Source of the DNA: Clostridia bacterium
GTDB taxonomy: Bacteria > Bacillota > Clostridia > Oscillospirales > CAG-272
Direction: 5' to 3'
Assembly (NCBI GenBank): GCA_017504785.1
Contig: JAFVQL010000070.1
Coordinates: forward strand, 1 to 34,236
DNA length: 34,236 bases
Shown: in pieces, positions 15,064 through 22,199 of the stretch
How the letters are laid out: each line of letters begins with the position of its first letter
How positions within the stretch are numbered: the first letter of the stretch is position 1
The notes under the pieces: model-generated
What the model saw: the letters and a program-made list of their open reading frames with translations, nothing else
Databases searched by the model: none
Told to the model about the DNA's origin: nothing
Program-made: the position numbers and the translations under genes

Positions 15064-15099
15064 AAAAAGAGAATGTTTCACGTGAAACATTCTCTTTTT
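15064..15099. promoter_or_regulatory. parS site 3 inside a 36-bp perfect palindrome
   Basis: The parS core TGTTTCACGTGAAACA is at 15074-15089. Flanks AAAAAGAGAA and TTCTCTTTTT extend the symmetry to 36 bases with no mismatch. In RNA this would form a long hairpin ending in a U-tract, so it could also act as a bidirectional terminator. Confidence 0.93.
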
Positions 15100-15243
15100 G
15101 CGTGTTGCAAATGCTTATTTTCGTGGTTTTACAAAGCGAATCGCGCAAAATTTCAATAAAAACATAGGGCGCGCTTATGTGTGTGATTGGGCTTTCATTG
15201 ATTGATTCAAACGCTTTACTTTGTTTCATCTGCTGCCGCACCT

Positions 15244-15291
15244 GTACTATATATAGTGTAGTTTCCCTTGTTTTTGCACCACATATTGTAA
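15244..15291. promoter_or_regulatory. NrdR-box-like pair 1
   Basis: Box A, 15244-15259, contains CTATATATAG, a perfect core of the NrdR consensus (acaCwAtATaTwGtgt; 14 of 16 overall). Box B, 15276-15291, contains CCACATATTG (about 11 of 16). Centres are 32 bases apart, three helical turns, as in paired NrdR boxes. No ribonucleotide reductase gene is nearby. Confidence 0.45.
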
Positions 15292-15582
15292 AAACACAAG
15301 CTTTTTGTTTTCGTTGCGGTCGCGAAGCCGAAATGCAGATCGGAAAGCCAAGAAGCTGTGATGGAGTGAGATACAACGTAGATCAAACGAGAGGTGGAAG
15401 TACAGACGATCCGGTGCCAATCGAGCGCAGCTCCGCGAAGGTCAAACAAAAAGCAAATGCAGATCGGGTGCCGAGCAGTGAAAAAAACGGAGCATGATGC
15501 CAAAAAAGGGGAATAGACGTGAGCGCGAAAACAAGCGGCCGATCCCAAAAAGATATAACGATTTTCGCTTATACCATAAATA

Positions 15583-15630
15583 ATACTATATATAGTGCCT
15601 TTTTCTGCATTTTTCTACCACATATTGTAA
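15583..15630. promoter_or_regulatory. NrdR-box-like pair 2
   Basis: A second copy of the arrangement: box A 15583-15598 with the same CTATATATAG core, box B 15615-15630 with the same CCACATATTG core, centres again 32 bases apart. The linker between the boxes differs from pair 1. Bases just after box B (TGTAAAAA followed by CAAGC) are also shared. Confidence 0.45.
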
Positions 15631-16087
15631 AAAACAAGCGTTTTCGTGAAGCAAAAAAAGGAAAACAAAAAACAGAAAGCAGTAAAAACGATAAGAAAAT
15701 AAGACTTGACAGAGAGAAGAGAAGAGCATAAAAAAGTCCGAAAGGGCGCAAAAACGCAAAAAAAGAGGCGCGAAATGAAGAGAGAATAAAGAGGAAAGTA
15801 AAAAGCAAAAGTAAAAGTAAAAGCAAAAGTAAAAAAAGAGGAGCGACAAGGGGCATACAGAAGATCAAAAAAGAGGGAAACGAAGAGAGAAGCGGAGAGA
15901 AAAGGGAGATCCAAAAGAGGAGCGAAGGGAAGAGCGAAAGAGGAATCAAAAGGAAGAACGAAAGAGAGAACGACAGCACGAACGCGGGGACCGATCAGCC
16001 GCGGGCCGCGCCGCCGCTTCGCGCCCCTTTTACAAGGATGCAAAAACGGAAAAATCAAAGAATTTTTTTAATATTTTTAACGAAATA

Positions 16088-16116
16088 TTGACTTTTTTAA
16101 AGTTTTATGTCATAAT
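16088..16116 (+). promoter_or_regulatory. probable promoter of parA
   Basis: TTGACT (16088-16093), 17-base spacer, CATAAT (16111-16116). A small hairpin AAGCCAA/TTGGCTT (16143-16161) lies in the leader before the parA ribosome-binding site. Confidence 0.6.
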
Positions 16117-16187
16117 AAAAGGTAGAATATATAATAAGGAATAAGCCAACGGCTTTGGCTTATATCAGAACGAACGGGAGAATAAAA

Positions 16188-16949
16188 ATGGGAAAAATTG
16201 TTTCCTTTTCGAACCAGAAGGGCGGCGTGGGTAAGACCACCTCATGCGTAAATATCGCGGCGCAGATCGCCGCAAAGGGCAAAAAGGTGCTAATGATCGA
16301 CATGGATCCGCAGGGCAACGCGACGAGCGGCCTCGGCATCTCAAAAGCCAAGATCAAAAAGACGATCTACGACGTTATTATCGGCCATTCCGAGATCGAA
16401 GAAACGATCATTAAGTCCAATTTCAAGAATCTCTGGGTCGTTCCCGCGACGATCGATCTCGCGGGCGCAGAGCTTGAGCTTTACGAGTTAGAAGAGGACG
16501 ATAATTTCGCAAAGCTTGCGCTCGAAAGCGTAAAGGATCGCTTTGATTACATATTTATTGACTGCCCGCCCTCGCTCGGTATGCTGACGGTCAAGGCGCT
16601 CTCGGTTTCGGACGGCATCGTTATTCCCATGCAGTGCGAATTTTACTCTCTTGAGGGTATGTCACAGCTGCTGAACACCGTGAAAACCATTCGCAGACTC
16701 TATAATCCCGAGCTTCGCGTGGTCGGTATTCTTTTGACGATGTATAACGGCCGCTTGACCTTGACGGGACAAGTCGTCGCAGAGCTGAAAAAATACTATG
16801 CAGAGCAGCTTTTCAAGGTTCCGATCTCTCGCTCCGTGCGTCTTTCCGAGGCCCCCGGCTACGGCGAGCCGATCTGCTACCACGATCCTTACGGCAAGGG
16901 CTCGCTTGAATACGCTGCCGTGGCAAAAGAGCTGATGATGCGTATTTAA
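16188..16949 (+). CDS. parA: chromosome partitioning ATPase ParA/Soj
   Basis: A 253-residue ATPase that binds DNA non-specifically as an ATP dimer and is stimulated by ParB at parS, moving or ordering the origin region; in Bacillus the homologue Soj also regulates DnaA. It has the deviant Walker A KGGVGKTT (11-18) with the signature Lys11, the switch-I segment IDMDPQGNATSG (about 37-48) and Walker B FIDCPPSLG (about 122-130). It is of the short chromosomal type without an N-terminal helix-turn-helix, which distinguishes it from plasmid ParA of type Ia. The start at 16188 is chosen because GGGAG lies upstream and the family begins right at MGKIVSFSNQKGG; an in-frame ATG 33 bases earlier would add a non-conserved leader. 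parB follows after a 365-base repeat-rich gap, and three parS sites lie upstream. Confidence 0.95.
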   Translation: MGKIVSFSNQKGGVGKTTSCVNIAAQIAAKGKKVLMIDMDPQGNATSGLGISKAKIKKTIYDVIIGHSEIEETIIKSNFKNLWVVPATIDLAGAELELYELEEDDNFAKLALESVKDRFDYIFIDCPPSLGMLTVKALSVSDGIVIPMQCEFYSLEGMSQLLNTVKTIRRLYNPELRVVGILLTMYNGRLTLTGQVVAELKKYYAEQLFKVPISRSVRLSEAPGYGEPICYHDPYGKGSLEYAAVAKELMMRI

Positions 16950-17207
16950 TTTTGGGCATTTTCGCACTTTGCGGCGACTTGCAATGACTTGCGGCGACCC
17001 TTTCACCCGCTTGCTGCGACTCTTTCACCCGCTTGCGGCGTCCCTTTTGCGGCTTTCGATCCGCAAAAAACCAAAAAACACCGTCGCGGCGTTCGCAAAA
17101 GCCGTATTTTCAAGGAAAATCTCGCTTGTTTTTTAAAAAATGGTAAATATTTCCATTAAAACAAAAAAACCTTGCACTTTCCCATACAGTCCGTTTACGG
17201 TCAAAAA
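16950..17207. repeat. parA-parB gap, left part, with 22-bp repeats
   Basis: Units 17000-17021 and 17022-17043 are near-identical 22-mers built around CTTTCACCCGCTTGC, with a partial copy (CTTGCGGCGACC) just before. From about 17050 to 17207 the sequence is A/T-rich and I see no further structure and no gene. Confidence 0.7.
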
Positions 17208-17299
17208 TTCACCTATAAATTACCTATAACTTCACCTGTAAATTATCTATAAATTCACCTATAATCCGCCTACAACTTCACCTACAAATTCACCTATAT
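17208..17299. repeat. four 23-bp direct repeats upstream of parB
   Basis: Units start at 17208, 17231, 17254 and 17277, each 23 bases, all beginning TTCACCT. Each unit is itself two half-units (TTCACCTATAAA then TTACCTATAAC in unit 1), so the motif YACCTAYAA recurs every 11-12 bases, one helical turn. The array stops at the parB ribosome-binding site (AAAGGAG at 17300-17306 region). Confidence 0.9.
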
Positions 17300-17314
17300 A
17301 AAGGAGATACAGCT

Positions 17315-18208
17315 ATGCCAAGAAAAAAGAACAGCGGTCTCGGCCGCGGTCTTGACGCCATCTTTTTAGATAATTCTCTCACCGATGATGCCCCCACCGG
17401 GGAAGGCTCGGTCATCGGCTTGAAGCTTTCCTTGATCGACCCTCGCGCGGATCAGCCGAGAAAGAATTTTGACGAGGAAGCTTTGCAGGGACTTGCAAAT
17501 TCCATTCTTAAAAACGGCGTGTTCCAGCCCATTCTCGTGCGCGAGTACGGCGAGGGCCGTTACCAGATCATCGCAGGCGAGCGCCGCTTCCGCGCCAGCA
17601 AAATGGCGGGTCTTTCGGAGATCCCCGCGATCATCTTGGATAAGGATAACCAGAAGACCGCGCAGATCGCCCTGATCGAGAACATCCAGAGAGAGGACCT
17701 CAACCCCATTGAAGAGGCGATGGCATACCGCTCTCTCGCAGACGAATATAATATGACGCAAGAGGAGCTTTCCTCCGAGGTCGGAAAGAGCCGCAGTGCC
17801 ATTGCAAACGCCCTGCGCCTTCTCGATCTGCCGGACGATGTGCTTGCCCTCGTAGCAGGCGGCGCGCTTTCCGCGGGCCATGCAAGAACGCTTCTTGGCG
17901 TTAAGGATCCCGCGAATTTGATCGCATTGGCAAACGCCGCGATCGAAAAGGGCTGGTCCGTGCGCGTTCTTGAGGAAGAGGTGAAGCGCATCAACCGCCC
18001 CATTCGCACCGCACCCGTGAAGGAAGCCGAGGCGCTTCCTCTCGTGGATTACCGCCGCGAGCTTGAGCTGAATCTGCAGCGCCGCTTCGGCCGCCAGGTC
18101 CGCATCAAGGACGGCGGCAAGAAGAAGTGCCTTTGCTTCTTCTATGAGGACAACGTGGATCTGACCGAGCTTCTGGATTCTCTGTGCGGCGAGAATTTCG
18201 AGAGCTGA
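17315..18208 (+). CDS. parB: chromosome partitioning protein ParB/Spo0J
   Basis: A 297-residue CTP-dependent DNA clamp that loads at parS, spreads on neighbouring DNA, recruits SMC/condensin and stimulates ParA. The N-terminal LGRGLDAIF segment (9-17) is the usual ParA-activating peptide region. The CTPase domain has IDPRADQPRKNF, IVRE-like strands and GERRFRA (88-94), then ENIQRE (122-127). A helix-turn-helix for parS follows (about 147-171, MTQEELSSEVGKSRSAIANALRLL), and a C-terminal dimerisation region. AAAGGAG precedes the ATG. The matching parS sites are in this window 2.2-3 kb upstream. It is co-directional with parA and with the membrane protein gene 25 bases downstream. The 23-bp repeats immediately upstream are unusual for parB and may regulate it. 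Confidence 0.96.
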   Translation: MPRKKNSGLGRGLDAIFLDNSLTDDAPTGEGSVIGLKLSLIDPRADQPRKNFDEEALQGLANSILKNGVFQPILVREYGEGRYQIIAGERRFRASKMAGLSEIPAIILDKDNQKTAQIALIENIQREDLNPIEEAMAYRSLADEYNMTQEELSSEVGKSRSAIANALRLLDLPDDVLALVAGGALSAGHARTLLGVKDPANLIALANAAIEKGWSVRVLEEEVKRINRPIRTAPVKEAEALPLVDYRRELELNLQRRFGRQVRIKDGGKKKCLCFFYEDNVDLTELLDSLCGENFES

Positions 18209-18233
18209 AGTCTTGGGCGAAGAGGAAAAAGCC

Positions 18234-18833
18234 ATGCAGTTTCTTAAAGATATGATCGCCTTGAACCCCGAGGATTTCGGCGGTGCCGATATTCCGATCG
18301 GGCTGATCCTTTTATGCTTTGCCATCGGCATGATCCTTGCCACGGTCGTGATCCAGATCACGAATGCGGTCGTTTACCGCACCGTCAAGGCACTCATGCG
18401 CCATAAATGCACGGACGAGGAAAGCGCAAAAACACTCGGAGAGCTTCGCCTTGCACACGATCGGTGGATCGCCTTCGCCATCAAGCGCGAAAACCCCATG
18501 CTTATGCGCCATATCAGCGTAGAGGTACCGAAAGCCACCGCACCCACCGCGGAAAACGCCGACCTTACGGACGGCGCAGACGGGGAAGCGGTCGCGGAAA
18601 TGGCTGAAATCTGCGATCTTTCAAAAAAGGCAGAGATTGGCGCCAAGGAAGCACCGATCCGCCCCATAGAGCCGAAATATTACGTCTCCGAGGGGCAAAT
18701 GGACCGCGCAAAGGAGATCCTTTCCCGCGGCGAGGGCGGACTTATGCAAACGGTTGGTCTTTGCGCCCTGATTTTAGTGCTTTATTTCGGACTCGGCGCG
18801 CTGGCAACCTACCTTTTACCGATGCTTTTCTGA
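18234..18833 (+). CDS. unknown small membrane protein downstream of parB
   Basis: I do not recognise this 199-residue protein. It has two predicted membrane helices, about residues 20-44 and 172-195, and between them a mostly hydrophilic stretch of about 125 residues. That stretch has a conserved-looking helix (DEESAKTLGELRLAHDRWIAFAIKRENP, of which LGELRLAHDRW is the core), an acidic Ala-rich linker (about 100-140) and YYVSEGQMDRAKEIL. There is no signal peptide, lipobox or enzyme motif. The ATG at 18234 has GAGG eight bases upstream; an in-frame TTG at 18213 is less likely. It follows parB by 25 bases and precedes a terminator, so it is probably the last gene of a par transcript and may link origin segregation to the membrane; that is inference from position only. 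Confidence 0.7.
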   Translation: MQFLKDMIALNPEDFGGADIPIGLILLCFAIGMILATVVIQITNAVVYRTVKALMRHKCTDEESAKTLGELRLAHDRWIAFAIKRENPMLMRHISVEVPKATAPTAENADLTDGADGEAVAEMAEICDLSKKAEIGAKEAPIRPIEPKYYVSEGQMDRAKEILSRGEGGLMQTVGLCALILVLYFGLGALATYLLPMLF

Positions 18834-19034
18834 AAGCGGCGAAACGCTTTTTGATGCAGCACCGCGCGGCAAAACGCGCGCCTCTCTTAAAAAATGAGAA
18901 AATGACAAAAACGCTTTACAAAATCACCCATTTTTGCATTTCCTTACCTCTGTTTCGGAGCGTGCACCCGCCCGTAGGCTGAAAAAATCATCTTGGTTTT
19001 CATCCATAAAAAACACGTCTTTTTTCACCCATAG
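18834..19034. other. short non-coding stretch after the par operon
   Basis: Directly after the stop codon a weak hairpin AAAGCG/CGCTTT followed by TT (18833-18852) may be a first terminator. GCGCG/CGCGC pairs near 18869-18885. I see nothing else until the strong terminator at 19035. Confidence 0.5.
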
Positions 19035-19083
19035 AAAAAACCTCTTGCGACGGATCTTCTTCTGCCGCAAGAGGTTTTTTTTT
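19035..19083. terminator. bidirectional terminator between the par operon and the phosphopantetheinyl transferase gene
   Basis: Arms AAAAAACCTCTTGCG (19035-19049) and CGCAAGAGGTTTTTT (19066-19080) form a 15-bp stem with T-tracts on both strands. It separates two convergent transcription units. Confidence 0.9.
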
Positions 19084-19145
19084 GTTCTTGGTTTTTGGTT
19101 TTATAAGACGCTTTCGATGCTTTTCATATTTAAAAAGCGACAGCC

Positions 19146-19793
19146 CTATCTATAAGCAAGACCAATGGCAAACCCGCCGCCCTTTTCCTCTAACGGGATA
19201 AGTGCCGTTTCGCAGGTCGCGCAAAGCGCGGAAAGGTTTGGGAAATCGGCAAAGCCGCCGCCGGTCATCTTCATGATCGCTTCGGCGCGCACGTAATCCG
19301 AAAGGAAGGTGGACGGCGTGCCAAAGGCGTGCGCGGGCGTGATATCCAGCGCGCCGACCTCAATATGCGCCATCAAAAATTCCACCTCGGGATCGCCCTT
19401 GCGGTAGGGCGGTGTCGGTGTCAGGAAACGGCGGCGCACGCGCGACGCCATGACGGGGTTGGGCTCGGATTGCAGGTCGATCCCCAGCTGCTTGTAGTCC
19501 GCCGTCATACCGACCACAACCATCATTTTATCGTGCGAGATAGAAATGGCGGGTCCGTTTTCAAGATACGGCTTTCCAAGCTCTGATATGAGAAGCGGGG
19601 GAAGAGGAGAGGAAAATTCTCTTTTGTGCAGAGCGTTCAGCATAAGATAGCTCATGAGCCTGCACGCTCTTCGATCCTTTCTCCCCGGATCGAGAATGCG
19701 CCCTTTTGCCGCGATGTCGATTCCTTCTATAAAGAAAGAAAAAGCCTTGTTCTCTAAAAGCGGGGTTGCATCCCCATAAAGTACTTTAATCAT
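19146..19793 (-). CDS. 4'-phosphopantetheinyl transferase superfamily protein (Sfp type)
   Basis: A 215-residue protein of the pseudo-dimeric Sfp class, which moves 4'-phosphopantetheine from CoA to a serine on acyl or peptidyl carrier proteins. Motifs in order: ELGKPYL (71-77), SISHD (84-88), LGIDL with the metal-binding Asp106 (103-107), and YVRAEAIMKMTGGG (167-180), equivalent to the usual WxxKEAxxKxxG. The metal Glu171 and Lys175 are kept, but Trp is Tyr and the first Lys is Ala, so it is a divergent member. No carrier-protein, fatty-acid or NRPS gene is nearby, so the target is unknown. The ATG has only a weak ribosome-binding site. It lies 68 bases after RNase J in the same direction and ends at the shared terminator. 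Confidence 0.82.
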   Translation of the reverse strand: MIKVLYGDATPLLENKAFSFFIEGIDIAAKGRILDPGRKDRRACRLMSYLMLNALHKREFSSPLPPLLISELGKPYLENGPAISISHDKMMVVVGMTADYKQLGIDLQSEPNPVMASRVRRRFLTPTPPYRKGDPEVEFLMAHIEVGALDITPAHAFGTPSTFLSDYVRAEAIMKMTGGGFADFPNLSALCATCETALIPLEEKGGGFAIGLAYR

Positions 19794-19861
19794 TCGTTTT
19801 CTTAATTGCTCTAAAAACCGAGCGTTTATCGTCTGTGTTTACTTAAAATGCCAACAATTAT

Positions 19862-21940
19862 TTACAAATCCATGATAATCGGAAGGATCATCGGCTTTCT
19901 CTTGGTCTGTTTGTAAATAAATTTTGCAAGATCGTCACGGATCTTTGCCTTGATTTCCACGAAGTCGTGCATACCACGGGTAAGGCAGCCGTCCAAGGTC
20001 TTTGCCACAATGCAACGCGCCTCAAACATAAGCTCCTCGCTTTCCTTCACGTAAACGAAGCCGCGGGAAACGATATCCGGACCGGACATGATCATGCTTT
20101 CCGAAAGATCCACGGTGGCAACCACGACCACGAGGCCGTCCTCGGATAAATGCTTTCTATCGCGCAGGACCACGCTGCCGATGTCACCGACGCCCGCGCC
20201 GTCCACCATGACCTTACCCGAGGGGACTGTGCCGCGCAGCATCGCCTTGTCGGCATCGATCTCAAGCACCTTGCCGATGTCCGAAAGGAAGATGTTTGCG
20301 GGAGGTATACCCATAAATTCTCCGATCTCCTTGCCGGCATAAAGGTGTCTTGCCTCGCCGTGGATCGGCATATAGTATTCGGGGCGCAGAAGCGCCATGA
20401 GAAGCTTGATCTCTTCCTTGCAGGCGTGGCCCGAAACGTGCACGTCCTCAACCGAATCGTTCACGACCTTCACGCCGCCCTGCACCAGAGCGTTCACGAT
20501 CTTGCCGATCAGCTTTTCGTTGCCGGGAATGGCGTGCGCCGAGAGAACGACCACGTCACTCGATGCGAGCTTCACGTCCTTATGCTCGGAGAATGCGATG
20601 CGATAAAGTGCCGACATCGGCTCTCCCTGGCTTCCCGTTGTGATTAGCGTGATCTGCTCGGGCCTATAACGCTTCATCTCCGAAACGTCGATCAAAACGC
20701 CGTCCGGCAGATCCATATATCCAAGCTCGGATGCCGCGCCGATCACGTTGATCATACTGCGGCCAAGCACGGCAACCTTGCGGCCGTGGCGATAGCTCGC
20801 GTTAATGATCTGCTGCACGCGATGCACGTTGGACGAGAAGGTAGCGATGATGAGGCGGCGGCTTTCATACTGCTGGAATATTCTTTCAAGCGAGCTTCCA
20901 ACCGTGCGCTCCGAGGGGGTAAAGCCCGCTCTTTCCGCGTTTGTGGATTCGCAAAGAAGAAGCTTCACGCCTTCCTTGCCGAGCTCTCCGATGCGAACGA
21001 GATCCATGATCTGCCCGTCGAGGGGAGAAACGTCAAGCTTGAAGTCACCGCTGTGGTAAACGATGCCGAGCGGCGTATGGATTGCAAGCGCGCAGGCGTC
21101 TGCGATCGAGTGGTTCACGTGGATAAACTCCACGCGCATCGCACCTGCCGTCACGGTTTCGCCCGCCTCCACGGTGTGAAGCGCGGGATGGAAGGGCAGA
21201 GAATGCTCCTCGAGCTTTCCTTCGATGATGCCAAGCGAGAGGCGCGTGCCGTAGATGGGCGCGCGGAGCTGCTGCAAAACGTAAGGGATCGCGCCGATAT
21301 GGTCCTCGTGTCCGTGCGTGATAAAGATACCTCTCACACGATCGGCATTCTGGATAAGATAGGAAACGTCCGGGATCACGAGATCAACGCCGGGCATCTC
21401 CTCGTCGGGAAAGGCAAGACCGCAGTCCACGACCACGATGTCGTTTTCATATTCGATCACGGTCATGTTCTTTCCGATCTCCATAAGACCGCCGAGGCAC
21501 ATGACCTTCAGCTTACCGAGCGGCTTTTTCATTCCCTTGTGCCGATGGCTTTTCAGATGCACGGGCGGCTCGGATCTTTTTCCTCTTTTTTCGGGAGAAG
21601 AGACCTTCGATGCAAGCTCCGCCGCGTGCGCTCTTGCCTGCTTTTTCTCCTCCGCCTTATTTTCAAGAGAGATCAGCCTTGCGGCTTCCTTCTGCGCGGC
21701 GCTCATGCCGTGAAGATCCTTCGCGCCTGCCTTTTTCCTTCTCTTGTGCTGCGGCGCGCTCACCTTGAAGGCGGGCGCATCCTTTTTTTCGGGAGCGCTC
21801 TTTTTCGGTGCGTTCCTTTTTTCATTTATATCTGCCTTGCCCTCTTTTTTCGGAAGCGCGCGAGGCGTGTTCTTTTTCTTTTTGCTTTGATCCTTCGGCT
21901 CCTTCGCCGTTATTTCATTCTTGTTTTTATCCTTTGCCAA
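19862..21940 (-). CDS. rnj: ribonuclease J with long basic N-terminal extension
   Basis: Metallo-beta-lactamase/beta-CASP ribonuclease with 5'-exo and endo activity in mRNA decay and RNA maturation. It is 692 residues, against about 555 for Bacillus RNase J1/J2. The excess is an N-terminal tail of about 142 residues, rich in Lys, Ala, Glu and Pro, probably disordered and RNA- or protein-binding. The catalytic core begins at LKVMCLGGLMEIGKN (about 144-158). Metal ligands are visible in THGHEDH (208-214) and HSGDFKLD; the beta-CASP region has TTGSQGEPMSAL and SAHAIPGNE, and HVSGHA precedes the C-terminal domain. The start appears to be TTG at 21940, with GAGAGG five bases upstream; no better ATG fits. 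It sits between an intergenic region with odd terminators and the phosphopantetheinyl transferase gene. Confidence 0.92.
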   Translation of the reverse strand: MAKDKNKNEITAKEPKDQSKKKKNTPRALPKKEGKADINEKRNAPKKSAPEKKDAPAFKVSAPQHKRRKKAGAKDLHGMSAAQKEAARLISLENKAEEKKQARAHAAELASKVSSPEKRGKRSEPPVHLKSHRHKGMKKPLGKLKVMCLGGLMEIGKNMTVIEYENDIVVVDCGLAFPDEEMPGVDLVIPDVSYLIQNADRVRGIFITHGHEDHIGAIPYVLQQLRAPIYGTRLSLGIIEGKLEEHSLPFHPALHTVEAGETVTAGAMRVEFIHVNHSIADACALAIHTPLGIVYHSGDFKLDVSPLDGQIMDLVRIGELGKEGVKLLLCESTNAERAGFTPSERTVGSSLERIFQQYESRRLIIATFSSNVHRVQQIINASYRHGRKVAVLGRSMINVIGAASELGYMDLPDGVLIDVSEMKRYRPEQITLITTGSQGEPMSALYRIAFSEHKDVKLASSDVVVLSAHAIPGNEKLIGKIVNALVQGGVKVVNDSVEDVHVSGHACKEEIKLLMALLRPEYYMPIHGEARHLYAGKEIGEFMGIPPANIFLSDIGKVLEIDADKAMLRGTVPSGKVMVDGAGVGDIGSVVLRDRKHLSEDGLVVVVATVDLSESMIMSGPDIVSRGFVYVKESEELMFEARCIVAKTLDGCLTRGMHDFVEIKAKIRDDLAKFIYKQTKRKPMILPIIMDL

Positions 21941-21996
21941 ATGATCCTCTCCATTTCTTTTAAAACAATATGTGCCGAATTTTGGTTTTTCGTTAC

Positions 21997-22002
21997 ATTA
22001 TA
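21997..22002 (-). promoter_or_regulatory. possible -10 element for the RNase J gene
   Basis: Minus strand TATAAT, about 55 bases before the TTG start. A TTGCAT lies 19 bases further upstream, longer than ideal, so the assignment is tentative. Confidence 0.3.
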
Positions 22003-22082
22003 TCCGTTCGCCGCGGCCGTCATGCAATCCGCGGCGCAAATTCCCTCTTTTATTTTTGTTAACTTAAGCTCTCAATGCGTAT

Positions 22083-22146
22083 GAAACTTTCCATTTTGGA
22101 AAGCAGGGATATGGGGCGGAATACAAGGAGATCCGCCCCGTTTTTG
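22083..22146 (+). ncRNA. candidate small RNA with a plus-strand terminator
   Basis: In the 347-base gap between RNase J and the XRE gene (both leftward) the plus strand has hairpin CTTTCC/GGAAAG (22087-22103) and then a strong hairpin GGGGCGGA/TCCGCCCC (22113-22120, 22132-22139) followed by GTTTTT. The large loop holds AAGGAG. A weak plus-strand promoter (TTGTTA, 18 bases, TATGAA) precedes it. No plus-strand gene lies upstream to need this terminator. This may be a short RNA of about 60 bases, or simply a structured element; the family is not recognised. Confidence 0.3.
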
Positions 22147-22199
22147 TAAAGAAGTATTTTCAATTTTTCGCAATTTCTTAAAATGGGCGCAGAACACGC

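Larger units (their letters stand above)
12623..16187. other. 3.5-kb gene-poor, low-complexity region carrying parS sites
   Basis: I find no convincing gene here. Many open frames exist on both strands, but all are runs of Lys/Arg/Gln or of Phe/Leu/Ser with no family resemblance. Long stretches are purine-rich on one strand (about 12920-13110, 13480-14130, 14690-14900, 15640-16000) and pyrimidine-rich at about 13130-13480 and 14480-14590. Repeat content includes a ~9-base motif (CGAGAAAC/CGAGGAAC on the minus strand, 12684-12752), a 21-bp tandem repeat (13059-13100), a ~12-base motif (about 14490-14580) and a ~15-base motif around CTGCAAAG (about 14753-14830). An 11-bp inverted repeat pairs AATATTTTTGT (13748-13758) with ACAAAAATATT (13801-13811). 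Three parS sites and two NrdR-like box pairs are listed separately. Confidence 0.7.

Noticed and set aside
15569..16058. Long minus-strand Phe/Leu/Ser frames before parA
   Set aside because: Several frames are open at once because the plus strand is almost all purine; there is no start signal or family match.
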